64,000 nt of DNA from contig MU839129.1 of NCBI GenBank assembly GCA_030685235.1, forward strand, positions 1-64,000, written 5' to 3'. The notes beneath the pieces were generated by a model. It was not told the DNA's origin. It worked only from the letters and a program-made list of their open reading frames with translations, and did no database searches. The position numbers and the translations under genes were made by a program. The DNA is from Copromyces sp. CBS 386.78. Lineage: Eukaryota > Ascomycota > Sordariomycetes > Sordariales > Sordariaceae. This document shows positions 33,536 through 45,137 of this stretch, one piece after another. The stretch's first letter is position 1, and each line of letters starts with the position of its first letter.

Positions 33536-35204
33536 AATATTAGTTGAAAATATTTTTATAGATAAAGATTACGAGATTAATGGCGTTTAAATTTATTTTA
33601 TTACCGCCTTAGTTAATAAGGACGTTATTAGTAGAAAGTTTAGCGTTAGAGCGACCTCCGCTACTATTATTATTACTAGTGCTATTACCGGGGTTAAAGA
33701 AGTAGTTTACTATTTTTTAGCGATGATCTGCGTTTTTAAAATTATTAGTAATGTTATAATATATTTCGAATTAACGTTTAAAATCGTTATTAGGAGGAAG
33801 GTTGTAGTAAATAAAAGTATTACGGAAATATTTATTAATTTTATTCTAGAAATAATAAACTTTTATTAAATTATTAAAATTATAGAAATTTATTAAATTA
33901 GTTAATTTAAATTCGAAATTTACGAAAGATATATTTTTTATATATAATTTTTATAAACGGCGGTTAGCGTCTATTTTAAAATTTATATTTTAGAAACGAA
34001 AGACTAAATATTTTATAAATTTAACGCTTATTTTCTAATATTAATTTACTTTATCGGGGTCTGATTAAATTACGTTTAGATTATTTTAAATATTAAATAA
34101 GATTTTAAATTTTAAAAGTATAGTAGTACGAATAATCTTAATGTCCTTAAATAAATAAAGAATAGTGTTGTATTTTTATTAGGATTACATTCGGAAATAC
34201 TAGGCCTTAAAGATTTTATATTTATAAGCGGGGTCGTTAATCTCTTTACTAGTAAAAATCGGCGGGTTCTCTACTATTTAGTAAAGAAAGGAGGATATAA
34301 CTATTTTTATAATTGTATTATTAATAGGGGAAGAAGAAGAAGCTTATATTTTAAGGGTATTATATTCTACGAATAAAATATTATAAATAGATTTAAAGTT
34401 AACGTAATCGAAATTCTTTTAATCGAAATTAGATTAAACGTTGTTAATTATTTAGTGGGCGGTTTTAAATTCTTCTTTAGAACGTTTAAAATCGTTAATA
34501 ATATTATTGTAAAATACGAAATTAGTATAATAAAAGCGATTAAAAGGTATAACAATAGATTGGAAAGTAGGGTAATAAGTAATAACGGCCGTATTTTCGA
34601 AGTATTTACGAGGAATAGGTAAGCTATTTTCTTAATTAAAGCTTTTAAGGAAGTTAGTAAGGGCTATATTTCTAAGAATTTTAAGAAGCGTAGTATAGTA
34701 AATTATAATATCGAATTTAATTTCGAGGGTTTCGTTAAAGGTGGAATATAATAAATTTAAATTAAAAGCGCTAGCCTTAGGAACTACGAAGTTAAAGAGA
34801 TTACCGCTATTAAAATTACTATTAAAGAGAAAAGGGCGGAATTATTATCGTTATAAAGTATAAAATAAAAGAGAAATAATTATTTAAAATAGAAGAGGGG
34901 TAAAGGTCCGTTATTAGGATTATTTAATAAGAAGGTCCGCTATTAGGACTATTTAAAGTAATTAAAACGAAGCGATCCCTTATTTATTAAATAAAGAGTA
35001 CTTTCCTTTACGTATTAATAAAGGGAGGTTTAGAATTTTAATTAGGCGATTGTTGTAATTACGACTATTAATATTTGGGGGGGGGGGGGGTATTGGGCTT
35101 AGCGATTCGTAACGAAGCGATCTTTATACGTACGCGAACGAAAAATAATTGCGATAAAAGATGGGTTTATATTGTAAATATAATAATTAAAAGGTATAAT
35201 TAAT

Positions 35205-35437
35205 TATTACGGGAAAAGGGCAAAAGGTTAGATATAGATGATTGATATACGTAATTGTACGAGGGAAGAAAGGGAAGAGTATAGAGGTGCGATCGGGAGA
35301 TAGGCCTTTATAGGACTCGAGCTATAAACCCTTAGTGGGTCTATAGCGGGAGATATAGTTAATTAACCGATAATGGTGACAGGAGTCTTAGAGAGCTACT
35401 GTTACTAGTATATGCAATATAGGCTAACCTTGTGATA
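35205..35437 (-). repeat. Gypsy LTR, right (5' LTR in element orientation)
   Basis: 233 bp partner of 28320-28552. Starts TATTACGGG and ends CCTTGTGATA; followed by the second GTAGA at 35438-35442. Confidence 0.9.
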
Positions 35438-35747
35438 GTAGAGCTAGCTGGCCTATTCGGAAATGGATTTTAGCGGCAAATTCCGTTACGTTGTGGGTCT
35501 GCTAGTTCGTCGCCAAGACTATTTCCGAAGGTATTTCCAGAACTTATTCGAATACCCGGAAATCTAAATTTTGAAATTTTAAATATATAAGTCGACTAAA
35601 TTATTATATAAATAAATATCGACTAATATTTATTATTGTAAAATCGTACTTTTCCCCTTAATTATATATACCCTTCTTATACTTTCTTTTAATAAAGTAA
35701 AACCTTTTTTTTTGCTTTAAAATTTATCCTTCTAATTCGTTTAGTAA

Positions 35748-36970
35748 TAATGGCCGAGTTATAAAATAATAACCAATTATCCTAGCCTAGTTAATATACC
35801 TCCTCTTCTATTTAACCCTCCTTTCTTATTCCTTCGATTTATATTTTTACTTAGTTTTAATCCTAGTTTTAATTTTAGTAGTCTAATAAAGGAGGTAAAA
35901 TTAAAAAGAAAATTAGGTATAGAGTAGTAAATAAGAAATTATATTATTTACCCTTTAAAGGGTGTTGTAGAGAGTAGATTAATTTCTTAGAACGGTTATA
36001 AAGAGTAAGTATATAATAATTTTATTAATAAATTCGCTAAATAATTCGAAAGGGGGCTTAATATAAATTAAGTATATAATAAAATCGATTATTTTCGTTA
36101 TAAATAGCATTTTTAGATTTAAATTAAAAACGTATATATATTTAAATTCGGTTTTAATTTTAATACCGGTACTATTACCGCAACTAACGATATTTAAGAT
36201 ACTATTATTAAGGTTAGTTATCGGTAATATATAATATAGATCTATATAAGTAATTAATTAGAGGTCTATAGGCTTATTTTAATTTTAAATAGTTTAAAAA
36301 TAAAGGTTTTCCCTATTATAAATTTATAGAAGAAGCGTTTACTAAAAATTAGGGAACTACTAGTAAATACGTTAAAACTATAAGAATATTATTAAACGCG
36401 AAAGAAGTAATTATTACCCCGCCTATCAACTTTAACTCTAACGAGGAGACCAATTTAGAGGAGGAATTCCCTATTCTAGCTTATATTCGTAATAGAAAGC
36501 GGAAGGTAGCCGCTTTTAACGTTAACCCTAAGAAGCGAAGGAAAAAAACTATTAATAATACTATTATCAAAAGTATTCGTATCCTTACCGAAACTATAAA
36601 TAGCCCTGCGCTTACCCCTATTACGCCCGTAGTTACCCCGCCTATTAGCGAATAATTTGGTATATAATTTAATCGCGCCCTTAAATTATTTCGCAATCGT
36701 TAGGAGGATAAGGTCGAGGAGGAAGTTATTAAATATACGTTTTATAAATAGGAGGAATTAGATATAAAGGCGAAACGGTTTATAGGTTTATCTAATAGTA
36801 AGAGGATAGTATACTTTTGTAAAATTAAGAAAAGGATTAAAGTTAAAGAGTTAAATAGAAAGATAGAGGTAAAAAGGTTAGGGTTGTAAAATTTAAATAG
36901 GGAGTTTAATAGAGATTTTCCTATCGATCCTACTTTATACTCTAATCTAGTACTATATTCAAACCTCTAA
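35748..36970 (+). pseudogene. Plus-strand ORF remnant of the Harbinger element
   Basis: A stop-interrupted plus-strand reading frame begins at an ATG at 35748. It contains a longer open, charged stretch around 36379-36650 (VKTIRILLNAKEVIITPPIN, then basic RKRKVAAFNV and NPKKRRKK). PIF/Harbinger elements usually carry a second gene for a Myb/SANT-like DNA-binding protein. This could be its relic, but the Myb repeat itself was not recognised. Confidence 0.4.
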
Positions 36971-37599
36971 AATTATAGCGCTATTAATAATATAATTTAT
37001 AAACTAAACGGAGGATCTATAGCAGAATGTAGGGCAACCCCGGATTTTCGTATCTTATTATTTTAATCTGCTTTTTCTTTAATAATATAAAATTATTAAA
37101 AAAGATTGTATATATATAAAATTTATACCGTTTTAATCGTTTAATTGAATTAAATCGATGTATTTAATTTATATAAAATTTGGTGTACTTTTGCAATAAA
37201 TATAAGTATTAAAAGTAGTATTGAGATTTAAGGTAGTAAGGATAGCAGGATATTAAAATAGCACTAGTATAATTTAATATATTAAATATATTTATTTAAA
37301 ATCTAAAATATTTTATAAATTTCTAATATTTACATTCGATTTCAAATATTCAATCTTACGTATTCTAGAAAATAAATCTAGCAATTTAAATTTATAGTTA
37401 GATAAATACAATTTTATTAGATTTATTCGATTTGAAGGGTAGTTTAAGTATTAAGTATTGGATTATATTATTTATTCGATAATTTTAATTTTATAAATTA
37501 ATTCCTTTCCTCCCTTCTTCCCCCCCCCCCCTATTATTAAATTAAATCTTCTTAATAATTAAATTTTTATACTTCTCTTCTATTTTTAAATTCCTCGTA

Positions 37600-38400
37600 A
37601 TAATTCTTCTATATTCTTTTCGTAATATTAGAATAGACCGTTATTATATACCTATTTACGCCGCCGTTGCGCTTAATATTTATAAACTTACGCGAATTTC
37701 GATACGTATCGCTAACAATAAGATCTATAGTACGAATTTGCCGCTTTTCGTGTATTATAATCTCCTTTAGAATTATAACCTTCTTAATTATATAGTTGTT
37801 AAAAATATTAAAAAAATCGTTATATTCGAGCAACTAATTTAGGATCGCCGACATTGCGATAATAACTTTTACCTAAATTTCGATAGGTAGAGACCGCGAA
37901 TACCGGTAGATTTTAAACGTCCCTTTCAACCAACTAATAACCTTTTTAATAATGATCTTTTTTTGGTTATAATGGAGGTTATATAACTCCTTTAGTATTA
38001 AAGGTTTTAGCCTAGCTTTAGTAAACTCTTATAGATAATATTATATATTATAATAGGGTATTAGTAGTCTAGAAGTACTATTATACTTAACGTCGGCGAA
38101 ATAATACTAATTTTGAGGGATACGAAACCCCCCCTCCTTCTAAATAAAGGTATTATTTAAGACCCTTATATCGTTAGTAGAGCCTTCTTAATTAGGTATT
38201 ATAAATAATAACCGCCTAGTAAAATTATATATAACTAGAATATTAATTAAATAATTTCCTTTATAATTATACTATAGCTTTACTTTATTACTTAGGGGTC
38301 GGATTTTAAAATGCGAACTATCGAAAGTACCCAATACTTTTCGAAAGTATAGGAATACCTTTGGATCCTTCTCTATTTAATAGGGTATAATAAGTTTAGG
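37600..38400 (-). pseudogene. PIF/Harbinger transposase (HARBI1-type, DDE_Tnp_4) relic
   Basis: Minus-strand frame from 38340 reads KVLGTFDSSHFKIRPL, YNYKGNYLINILVI, EGSTNDIRVLNN, YYFADVKYNSTSRLLIPYYN, LKPLILKELYNLHYNQKKII then IKKVIS. This follows the HARBI1 order DG(T/S)HI, YxNRKGxxSxNVLV, GSxxDSRVL, YYLADAGY...LLTPY and KELFNLRHxxxRNVIERxFG. Stops interrupt it and the final catalytic Glu has become Lys. Divided from its carboxyl portion by further stops down to about 37600. Confidence 0.85.
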
Positions 38401-39205
38401 GAATTTAATCTTTCAATTAGTAAAAATTATATAAGTATTCAAAATATTATAAAATACTTTATTTTATTTAGTAAATAAATATTGTATATAATAAATTATT
38501 CTTTTATTATACTAACTTCGAAATAGTATTTAAATTGCGGTCGAATGTAAAAATAGCTATCCAAAAGGTTAAACCTTATATAATAATAAATAAGAAGATT
38601 ATTACTTTTTCGTATACAATTATAATTTAATTGCCGGTAAGATTAGTATAGTATTAAAATTATATAATTAGGGTATAAAACGTATGTTTTCTTATACGAA
38701 GTAATTATTTAAATCTACCCTTATACTTATTAAATAGCCGCCTAGTAGTTGCGAAGCTATATTAAAACCCTCTAATTAAACCGATATTTATAAGGATTCT
38801 TAGTTCTAATAATACTATATATATTAAGAGGAGAAGTAGTGTGAATATTATAACCCGCTTTTTATATTTACGGTAATAGTTAACGAAGGTATTAATTATA
38901 GTAAAGAAAAAGATAAAAAAGATATAGTAACGATGAGGGAATTACGTAGTTTCGAAATTTGGATTTTAGGGATTAAAAAGGTTAAAAAAGGTTAAAAAAT
39001 ATATTTCCGAGTCTATTTCTAGAGGTTTAGAGGTTTGGAGATTAGGTCTTGGAATTTCCGAAAGAATACGTTAATTTAATTAGTTAGATAGCTATTATGG
39101 GGCTCTAAATTTCTAAGACCAGATTTTCGTGCATTTTCGCCCCAGAAATCTTATAGGTGCTATCGAACAGGACTTGGAAATTTTGACTTGGAAGATTTCT
39201 AAGTC

Positions 39206-39231
39206 CCAAAAACGGGGCACCGAACACGCCC
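39206..39231 (-). repeat. Harbinger terminal inverted repeat, right
   Basis: 26 bp perfect inverse of 28256-28281, followed by the second TAA at 39232-39234. Confidence 0.93.
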
Positions 39232-41148
39232 TAATCCGGCCTAGAACGATATCTCGCAATGGCTTATCCAGAATCCACAGCGGATCAACCTGGGCAGTAT
39301 TGGCTTTGCCTTTCCTGATAGTGATAAAAAGAACGTCACGGAGACAGACCTGCAGCAGAAGACGCAGACACTCGATATTTGGTCAGGAGTCTTAAGGTCA
39401 TCGTTTGTTTACAAAGGCGTTCCCGTCTCTGTAAATACAGCGGTCGATCCAGACTCCGACACCGTCTTGATAGAGGTTGATTACAAGCTGCTTCAACCTC
39501 GATCCCCCGGCGGTGATGGAGGGCTCGGTCTCTTCTTCGACTTCCCCTTTTCCGACCGGAACAAGTTCGACGCCCCCTTCGTCGGCGTGTGGAACGCAAC
39601 AGACAAGCACACGACCGTCTTGCAGCGCCAGACATCCCCTTACTCCGCTGTGATCCAGCACTCTTTGGGCCAGACGACATACTTTCTCACGCTGAAATGG
39701 GAAGGGGGAGAAGGAACGGTGACTGGTCCGGCTGAGGGAACTCATCGGTATTTCCTTAGGATGAACAGCAGCAAAAAGAAGAAAACGACAGCAACAAGAA
39801 GGTTGCGGCTTACAGCTACTTTTTCACCTGAGCCTTTAGACTTGGATGCAACAACTAACGCCAGCATAACCACCACCATGACGGCTTCCTTCACCATATT
39901 ACTAGCCAGAACGCAAATCTGGTGGAACACGTACTGGATAACCGGCGCCTTCGTCAATCTCTCTCGCGTCATCAGGTCCAAATCATCGTCATCCCCCACC
40001 AGCACCAACATCACAACCTCCGCCACCGAACTCCAACGCCGCATCCTCCTTTCCCTCTACCTCCTAGCAGTCAATCACGCCTCCTCCCTCCCCCCGCAAG
40101 AATCCGGCCTAGTCAACAACGGCTGGTACGGTAAATTCCACCTCGAAATGGTCCTCTGGAACAGCGTACATTTCGCGCGATGGAGCCATTTCCCCCTCTT
40201 TTGGCGCAGCTTACCTTCCACTTACACTCTTTTCCTCCCTTCTTCCGTCTTGCGGGCTAGAGAGCAGGGATATAAGGGAGCGAGATGGGGAAAGATGACG
40301 GATCCGACTGGCCGCAGCGCGCCGGGGGAGATTAATTCCTTGTTGATCTGGCAGCAGCCGCATCCGATGTTTTTTGCTGAGACGGAGTGGAGGGGGTTTC
40401 CTAATGGGACTACGCTGGAAAAGTGGGACGAGGTGATAACTGCTACCGCGGACTTCATGGCTAGCTATGCCTGGTTTAACGAGTCGATGGGGTACTACGA
40501 CTCGGGACCGCCAATGTATCCCGTATCGGAGACTACCAACCCCAACAACACCATAAACCCGACGTTCGAGCTGGCGTACTGGCGCTTTGGGCTGGACGTC
40601 GCGTGCAGGTGGAGGCAGAGGCAGAACAAGACTATCCCGGAAAGTTGGACGCGTGTAAGGGATAACTTGGCGCCGTTGCCGGTGGTCGATGGGACGTACG
40701 CGATTTATGAGGGTATACCGGACATGTGGACGGATAATAAGAGGACGAATGATCACCCGGCTATGGCGGGGATTATGGGTTGCTCCCCACGCCGGCTAGT
40801 GGACCGTCGTTGGATATGGGTGTCCTTGAAAAGACGGCGGAGAATATCAAGCGGTATTAGGCGCTGGAGGAGTCGTATGGGTGGGATTTCTCGATATTGG
40901 CTATGAATGCGCTTAGACTGGGGGATGCGAAGCAGGCGGTTGAGTATCTGCTTCATCCCATATTTCAGTTTGACGATGCTGGGTATCCGGTGGGTGGGTC
41001 GCGGGTGCCAACGCCTTATTTCCCGAACTCGGCGTCGTTGTTGTTGGCGGTGGCGATGATGGCGGGTGGATGGGATGGGAATGAAGGGAAACGTTTCCCG
41101 GAGAGGTGGGAGGGGGTTGAAGTGGATGGGTTTGTACCGGCTATGTGA

Positions 41149-41544
41149 ATAGTTCCTAGTAGAAAAAGTTAGTTGGGGATATCTCTCGCGGGCTATCCTA
41201 GCTCAAACATGATCATAGTCAGTACAGTGACCAGAAGGTTGAATTCGAGCCAGTCCATCGAATTGGTCGAGTTTAATACTGTAACGGTTAAATACACTTT
41301 GTCTTTTCTCGGCGACCTTGGTGTAAGGCTTTTTGCGATCTTCCATTCGTATAAAGTCGCAGCTTGGGGCGGATAGCATTTCACAATATTCTGCTTCCAA
41401 CCGCCCATCCCATTCCCTTCAACACCCCTCCCCATCTTTCCACATCTCAGGGTATGAATCATAGCAGGATAATGTTTTGGTCGTCTCCTCCCCTCTCTTC
41501 GTTCCGGATTTTGTAAAAAGCGTATCGATGTCGTGATATATCGT
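41149..41544. other. Convergent intergenic region
   Basis: About 400 bases between the end of the glycosidase pseudogene and the end of LSM1; nothing recognised. Confidence 0.5.
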
Positions 41545-42321
41545 TCATAGAAGCGCCTCGCCAACGTTCTCCCCTTCAAAGCCAATGGTGGAAAGCTTCT
41601 TGACCTTGCGCTTCTCCTTGGCCTTCTCCTCGGCCTTCTTCTGCTTGGCCAGCGTCTGCACCAGTTCGAGGTCGGCAAGGTCGTAGCCCGGGGGCGGGTC
41701 GTCGTCGCGGTCCAAGTCGATCTCGCCCATAAGGAGTACGTTCTCGCCGCGGACAACGAAGAGGCCCCGGTCAACGTCGGCGTAAAGCCCCCTGGTCTGG
41801 GCGGGTGACTGCGTGCCTGGAGGCACGAATATCCTCTCCTTTGTTTGTTGTAGTACTAGGTTGGCTAGTATGGTGGGGAAGAAATGGGTTCGTGTTAACA
41901 CAGGTCACCTCCTCATTGCTTGTGCTCGTTCGTGCGTGTGTAGGTGGTGGTCATGTGTTGTCATGAGAGGTAGGTAGGTAGGTAGGTTCATGGAGGCATA
42001 CCAAACTGATCCCAACTGCGGAGGATGCCTGTGAGCTTTCGTCCGTCACGCAATGCTACCATTAGCTTCTCTGTTGGTACCCCGCCGCTCGTGTCAGCCT
42101 AGTTCTTCCAGTCCAAACATGTGTCGCCGATGTTCCTTCTTACTATCGGTGAGGTCGAGGAGTTGGGCAGCTGTGGTGAACATTTGCGCGGGCAACTGCT
42201 GGGGCTGGGGAGGACGGCCGCCTCCAAGGAGTCCCGGCGCAGGCATGCCGGGTCCTGGCTGGCCGGGGCCCTGAGGGAAGGGCGGCGGTGGGGGTTGATC
42301 GTTTATCGAGAGGTGTTCCAT
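41545..42321 (-). CDS. LSM1, Lsm1-7 complex subunit (mRNA decapping)
   Basis: Defines the cytoplasmic Lsm1-7 ring that binds deadenylated mRNA 3' ends and promotes decapping. Minus-strand exons 42321-42144, 42070-42002 and 41864-41545 (donors GTAAGA and GTATGC) give 188 residues. A Pro/Gly-rich amino extension (QPPPPPFPQGPGQPGPG...) precedes the Sm fold: LDLTDKKLMVALRDGRKLTG, LRSWDQFANLVLQQTKERI, then GLFVVRGENVLLMGEIDLD. A Lys-rich coiled tail (LAKQKKAEEKAKEKRKVKKL) follows, as in Lsm1 but not other Lsm proteins. The split codons rebuild DKK and FAN exactly, supporting the splice sites. It is divergent from the Sds3-like gene. Confidence 0.95.
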
Positions 42322-43351
42322 GGTTGTGTGTATGATGATGGTCTACGTCTTCCAGTCCATTTGTGAAGTTTCGGGGAATGGCCTCGAGGTTGTTGAATGG
42401 GAAGCGGGATGCGATGATGCGACGGGACAGCTGCCCACCCTGAAGTTGCCTGCCCGCGCACGCAGCTGCCGTCCGTCCTGACCTTGCTCCGCTGTTTGTG
42501 CAGCTCACCCCCACTTTCCACTGTGAGCGGGTCCCTTGAGGGACAGCCCGAACCGCACAGGAGGACAAGCACAGACCTTCTCACTTACACTGCTCTTGCC
42601 ATGATCTTTTACAAGTACCAGTACTTGGGGGGTTCTGGGCGCCAAGAGTCTTTTTTCCCCCCCTACTCGTTAAGTCGACTATCTGGTTGTGGTTTCCGGC
42701 AGGCAAACCTGCCCGCGTTAAGTCAGCCACATCGTGGTGGGCGAGCCACAGTAAACTAAGGTAACCTCAGCTTGAGCCTCACACCCACAGGCAGCTATCG
42801 CTGCCGTGCTTCCTGCTGTAGATTGCTCCCGTCTTGCAGCGCCTGTGCGGTGGAGCTCCAGCTGCATCACTGTAAACACTGGGCTGCCAGGAACCCTGTG
42901 TGAAGCCGGTGGCCGGATGTGCGCCGACTTGTTCTGGCTCTGCCTGCAGTGCCGCTGCCGCATTCTCCTTCCACTTCGGCTCATCTTTCTGTCAACCCCA
43001 ATTCATCCTACATTTCTCCATCTGCACCTTACGTCTCGCTGTCGACAAAATTTACAAAGACCATAAGTACGAGGACTATGTCCAAATCCGCTTCGGCCAG
43101 CAGAAGCAGTTCTTTTTTCTTCGCCTTTGCGCTGTAACCTTTCTGCGCGCCCGTCCATCGGCGGACGAGGGCCACTTACCATCCCGTCGTCCACTTGACT
43201 TCTAGTCTTCCAGCCTCAAATCTCTGCACCACCGTGGCACTTTACCCATTCTGCAACCCACTCGCCTTTCCCTCACCTATTCATACTACTCGATCTGTAT
43301 AGACTCGAAATCGAGCAAGTCAAGCAACACACATAGGAGTGGCCCTTCGCC
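42322..43351. other. Divergent promoter region, LSM1 and Sds3-like gene
   Basis: About 1 kb shared upstream region. Only short shadow frames; no regulatory site could be assigned from sequence alone. Confidence 0.5.
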
Positions 43352-45137
43352 ATGGCCTCTACCGACGTTACCATGGCCGACGCGCCTCCCGGTCGGCCTG
43401 ATCGCCGCTCCAACGCTTCCCCTCCACCCGGCCAGTCGCAGTCACAGTCTAAGAGAGACAAGCGTCGCCAGATGCTCGCTGAGCGTATTGCAACCCTTTC
43501 CGAAAAATGGAGCAAGGACAGAGACCAGACATTCCGAGAACAGCTACAGAAGATCCAGATTGACACCAGTTTGGTAATGCGAGTCGACCCCTATGTCGAC
43601 CGACCTTTGGACAGCTTCGAAGAGGACCAGAGACGACTCAATCAGCTCAATGGCACCGACCCCGATGGAGTCCCGCGATCCATCCTTGACATGGCTGGCC
43701 CCAAGTTTGCCAAGTGGATGGAGAAAGTACAGGATCTCGCAGAGCAACGCGATTATGCCCTCACCAAATACAAAGTACGTCTTCCCTGTCACAACCTCCC
43801 AACTCTCCTTCAGTCCTGGTGCCAATGCTGACTCTTGGTTCCTTCCACAGTTTGACTACGAGAAGAAGATCGCCGAATACCTCAACACGCATGCCTATAA
43901 GACGGAGCTTGCGAACAGAGAACACAAGGCACTTGCCTCAACCCTCCGTGACCGATTGATCAACATCATCACTTCGAAGAAATACAGGCTCAACAAGGAG
44001 AAGGAGGCCCTCGAGATTGCGGATGCGTCCGCGCTCCTCTTGCACCCCAATCAATTTAGCATTACAAACCCAGCCAGCCCTGGAGGCACACATGCCAAGC
44101 GGGCCACCCGCCTGCGCAGAGAAATGGAGGAGACCGGCATGGACGGCAAGAAGAGAAAGCGCAACATGAACGATGATGACGGTTCTCCAGCCCCACAACG
44201 CCGCGCACTCGACCCCAACAGCACTACACCCCTATGGCAGACAGATCGTCTGGTCCAACGCAAGACCACCGGCCCCATCTACAGCATTGACAAGCTGTTC
44301 ACGGACAAGGAACTGTCAATGACCTACAACCAGTCGGCTTTGGCGGCCCACAAGTACATTCTCACCCATAAGCCGCGGTTCGATGACTATGGCCGCCCAA
44401 TTTCGTCCCCTGAGGGCAGTGTTTCCGGTAGCGGCGACCTTGATGATCCCGACTCGGAGTCGGCCCCCTCGGCGCCGATGATGGAGAGGAATGTGTCGCA
44501 CGCTACTCGCAGCAACAAGATTGGGGCTAATAATCCCAACTTTGACGACAAACTCATGGGCTTGGAGATGCTCGCTAACTTCGACTTCCCCGGTAACCTT
44601 GAGCGTTTGACTAGTAGTCAGGACCCTAAGCAGCCTCCTGCCTTCCCGTCACAATACGTTAAGGGCCATGCCAAGCAGGCAGAGTTTAATACACCGGCAG
44701 CGCTGGCTCATGACGACGTGAGCGGGGACTTGATGGTTATGCAGGCCCTGAAGCAGTACGACCAGCTTAATGGCATGGGTGCCAATCTACAGACTGAGCA
44801 TGGAAGCATGAAGCTTCTCCAATCGGTGTCGCTCCCAATCAAGGACCGCAGATTTGTGTCGTTTGTTCAGGGCGAGCGGCCGTCGGAGAACGAACTCAGA
44901 GAGCGTCTTGGTCTTCCCCCGATCAAGGCGCCTGTCGAGCCCGAGAGATCTGAGCCAACCAATGGTCTCGGTCTCGGCACCCCGTCAAAGGGTGGTCACT
45001 CGGGCACTCCGTCTCACCATCAGTCTCCTGCTAAGGCGCTTGGGGGTGTCTCTATGAGCAGACAGTCTAGCGCCAACGGGGGCGTGGCTATGAGCCGGAC
45101 CAGCAGCAGAAAGGGACGCGGCGGCCGCGGTGGTTAG
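43352..45137 (+). CDS. Conserved fungal nuclear protein, possible Sds3-like deacetylase-complex subunit
   Basis: Exons 43352-43774 and 43851-45137 (GTACGT...CACAG, 76 nt) give 569 residues. After a low-complexity amino end (MASTDVTMADAPPGRPDR...), residues 30-215 are predominantly helical and charged: KRRQMLAERIATLSEKW, FREQLQKIQIDTSLVM, KWMEKVQDLAEQRDYALTKY, FDYEKKIAEYLNTHAYKTEL and LRDRLINIITSKKYRLNKEK. This layout resembles the coiled-coil region of Sds3/BRMS1 proteins of Rpd3-type histone deacetylase complexes. A KKRKR nuclear-localisation-like motif and a block WQTDRLVQRKTTGPIYSIDK follow. The tail is Ser/Gly/Arg-rich (KGRGGRGG). The gene model is firm; the Sds3 link is an inference from pattern and needs a profile search. 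Confidence 0.85.

Larger units (their letters stand above)
28320..35437 (-). mobile_element. Ty3/gypsy LTR retrotransposon, RIP-mutated, nested in the Harbinger element
   Basis: Two LTRs of exactly 233 bp flank about 6.65 kb, with GTAGA duplicated at 28315-28319 and 35438-35442. Coding remnants run on the minus strand in the order gag zinc knuckle, reverse transcriptase, integrase, which is the Ty3/gypsy order. Nearly all LTR differences are transitions of the RIP type. No frame is intact. The GTAGA duplication is in Harbinger sequence, so this insertion is the younger of the two. Confidence 0.92.
28256..39231 (-). mobile_element. PIF/Harbinger DNA transposon, RIP-mutated, with a nested gypsy element
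   Basis: Perfect 26 bp terminal inverted repeats beginning GGGCGTGTTCGGTGCCCCGT lie at 28256-28281 and 39206-39231, flanked by TAA (28253-28255 and 39232-39234). The 3 bp TAA duplication and GGGCGTGTT-type ends are those of PIF/Harbinger. A minus-strand HARBI1-type transposase relic lies at about 38340-37920. Without the nested retroelement and its extra duplication the element is 3,853 bp. Removing the element and one TAA joins the host gene in frame (TYTQP-NPA), which confirms the boundaries. Inner sequence is heavily C-to-T mutated while the outermost 50-60 bp are almost untouched. Confidence 0.92.
27932..41148 (+). pseudogene. Secreted six-hairpin-glycosidase-like gene, split by an 11 kb transposon block
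   Basis: The 5' part (27932-28255) starts with a signal peptide MRHLTFLILLLPCLAEA and continues VGNGNFAFGADITGLQTF and WGWHNF. A frameshift at about 28163-28167 then moves the frame to PTTPNQTSIDDFTGLQWWTH. The PIF/Harbinger element follows. The 3' part (39232-41148) resumes as PNPA-stop-NDISQWLIQNPQRINLG and runs through VNNGWYGKFHLEMVLWNS, QPHPMFFAETEWR and DHPAMAGIMG to VPTPYFPNSASLLLAVAM. Further lesions are TAG at 39242-39244, a base missing from the G run at 40777-40779, and TAG at 40858-40860 in place of an expected Trp. Intact it would be a secreted enzyme of about 750 residues acting on glycosides; the substrate is unknown. The two TAGs are C-to-T/G-to-A type, compatible with RIP leaking into the flanks. 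Confidence 0.85.
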
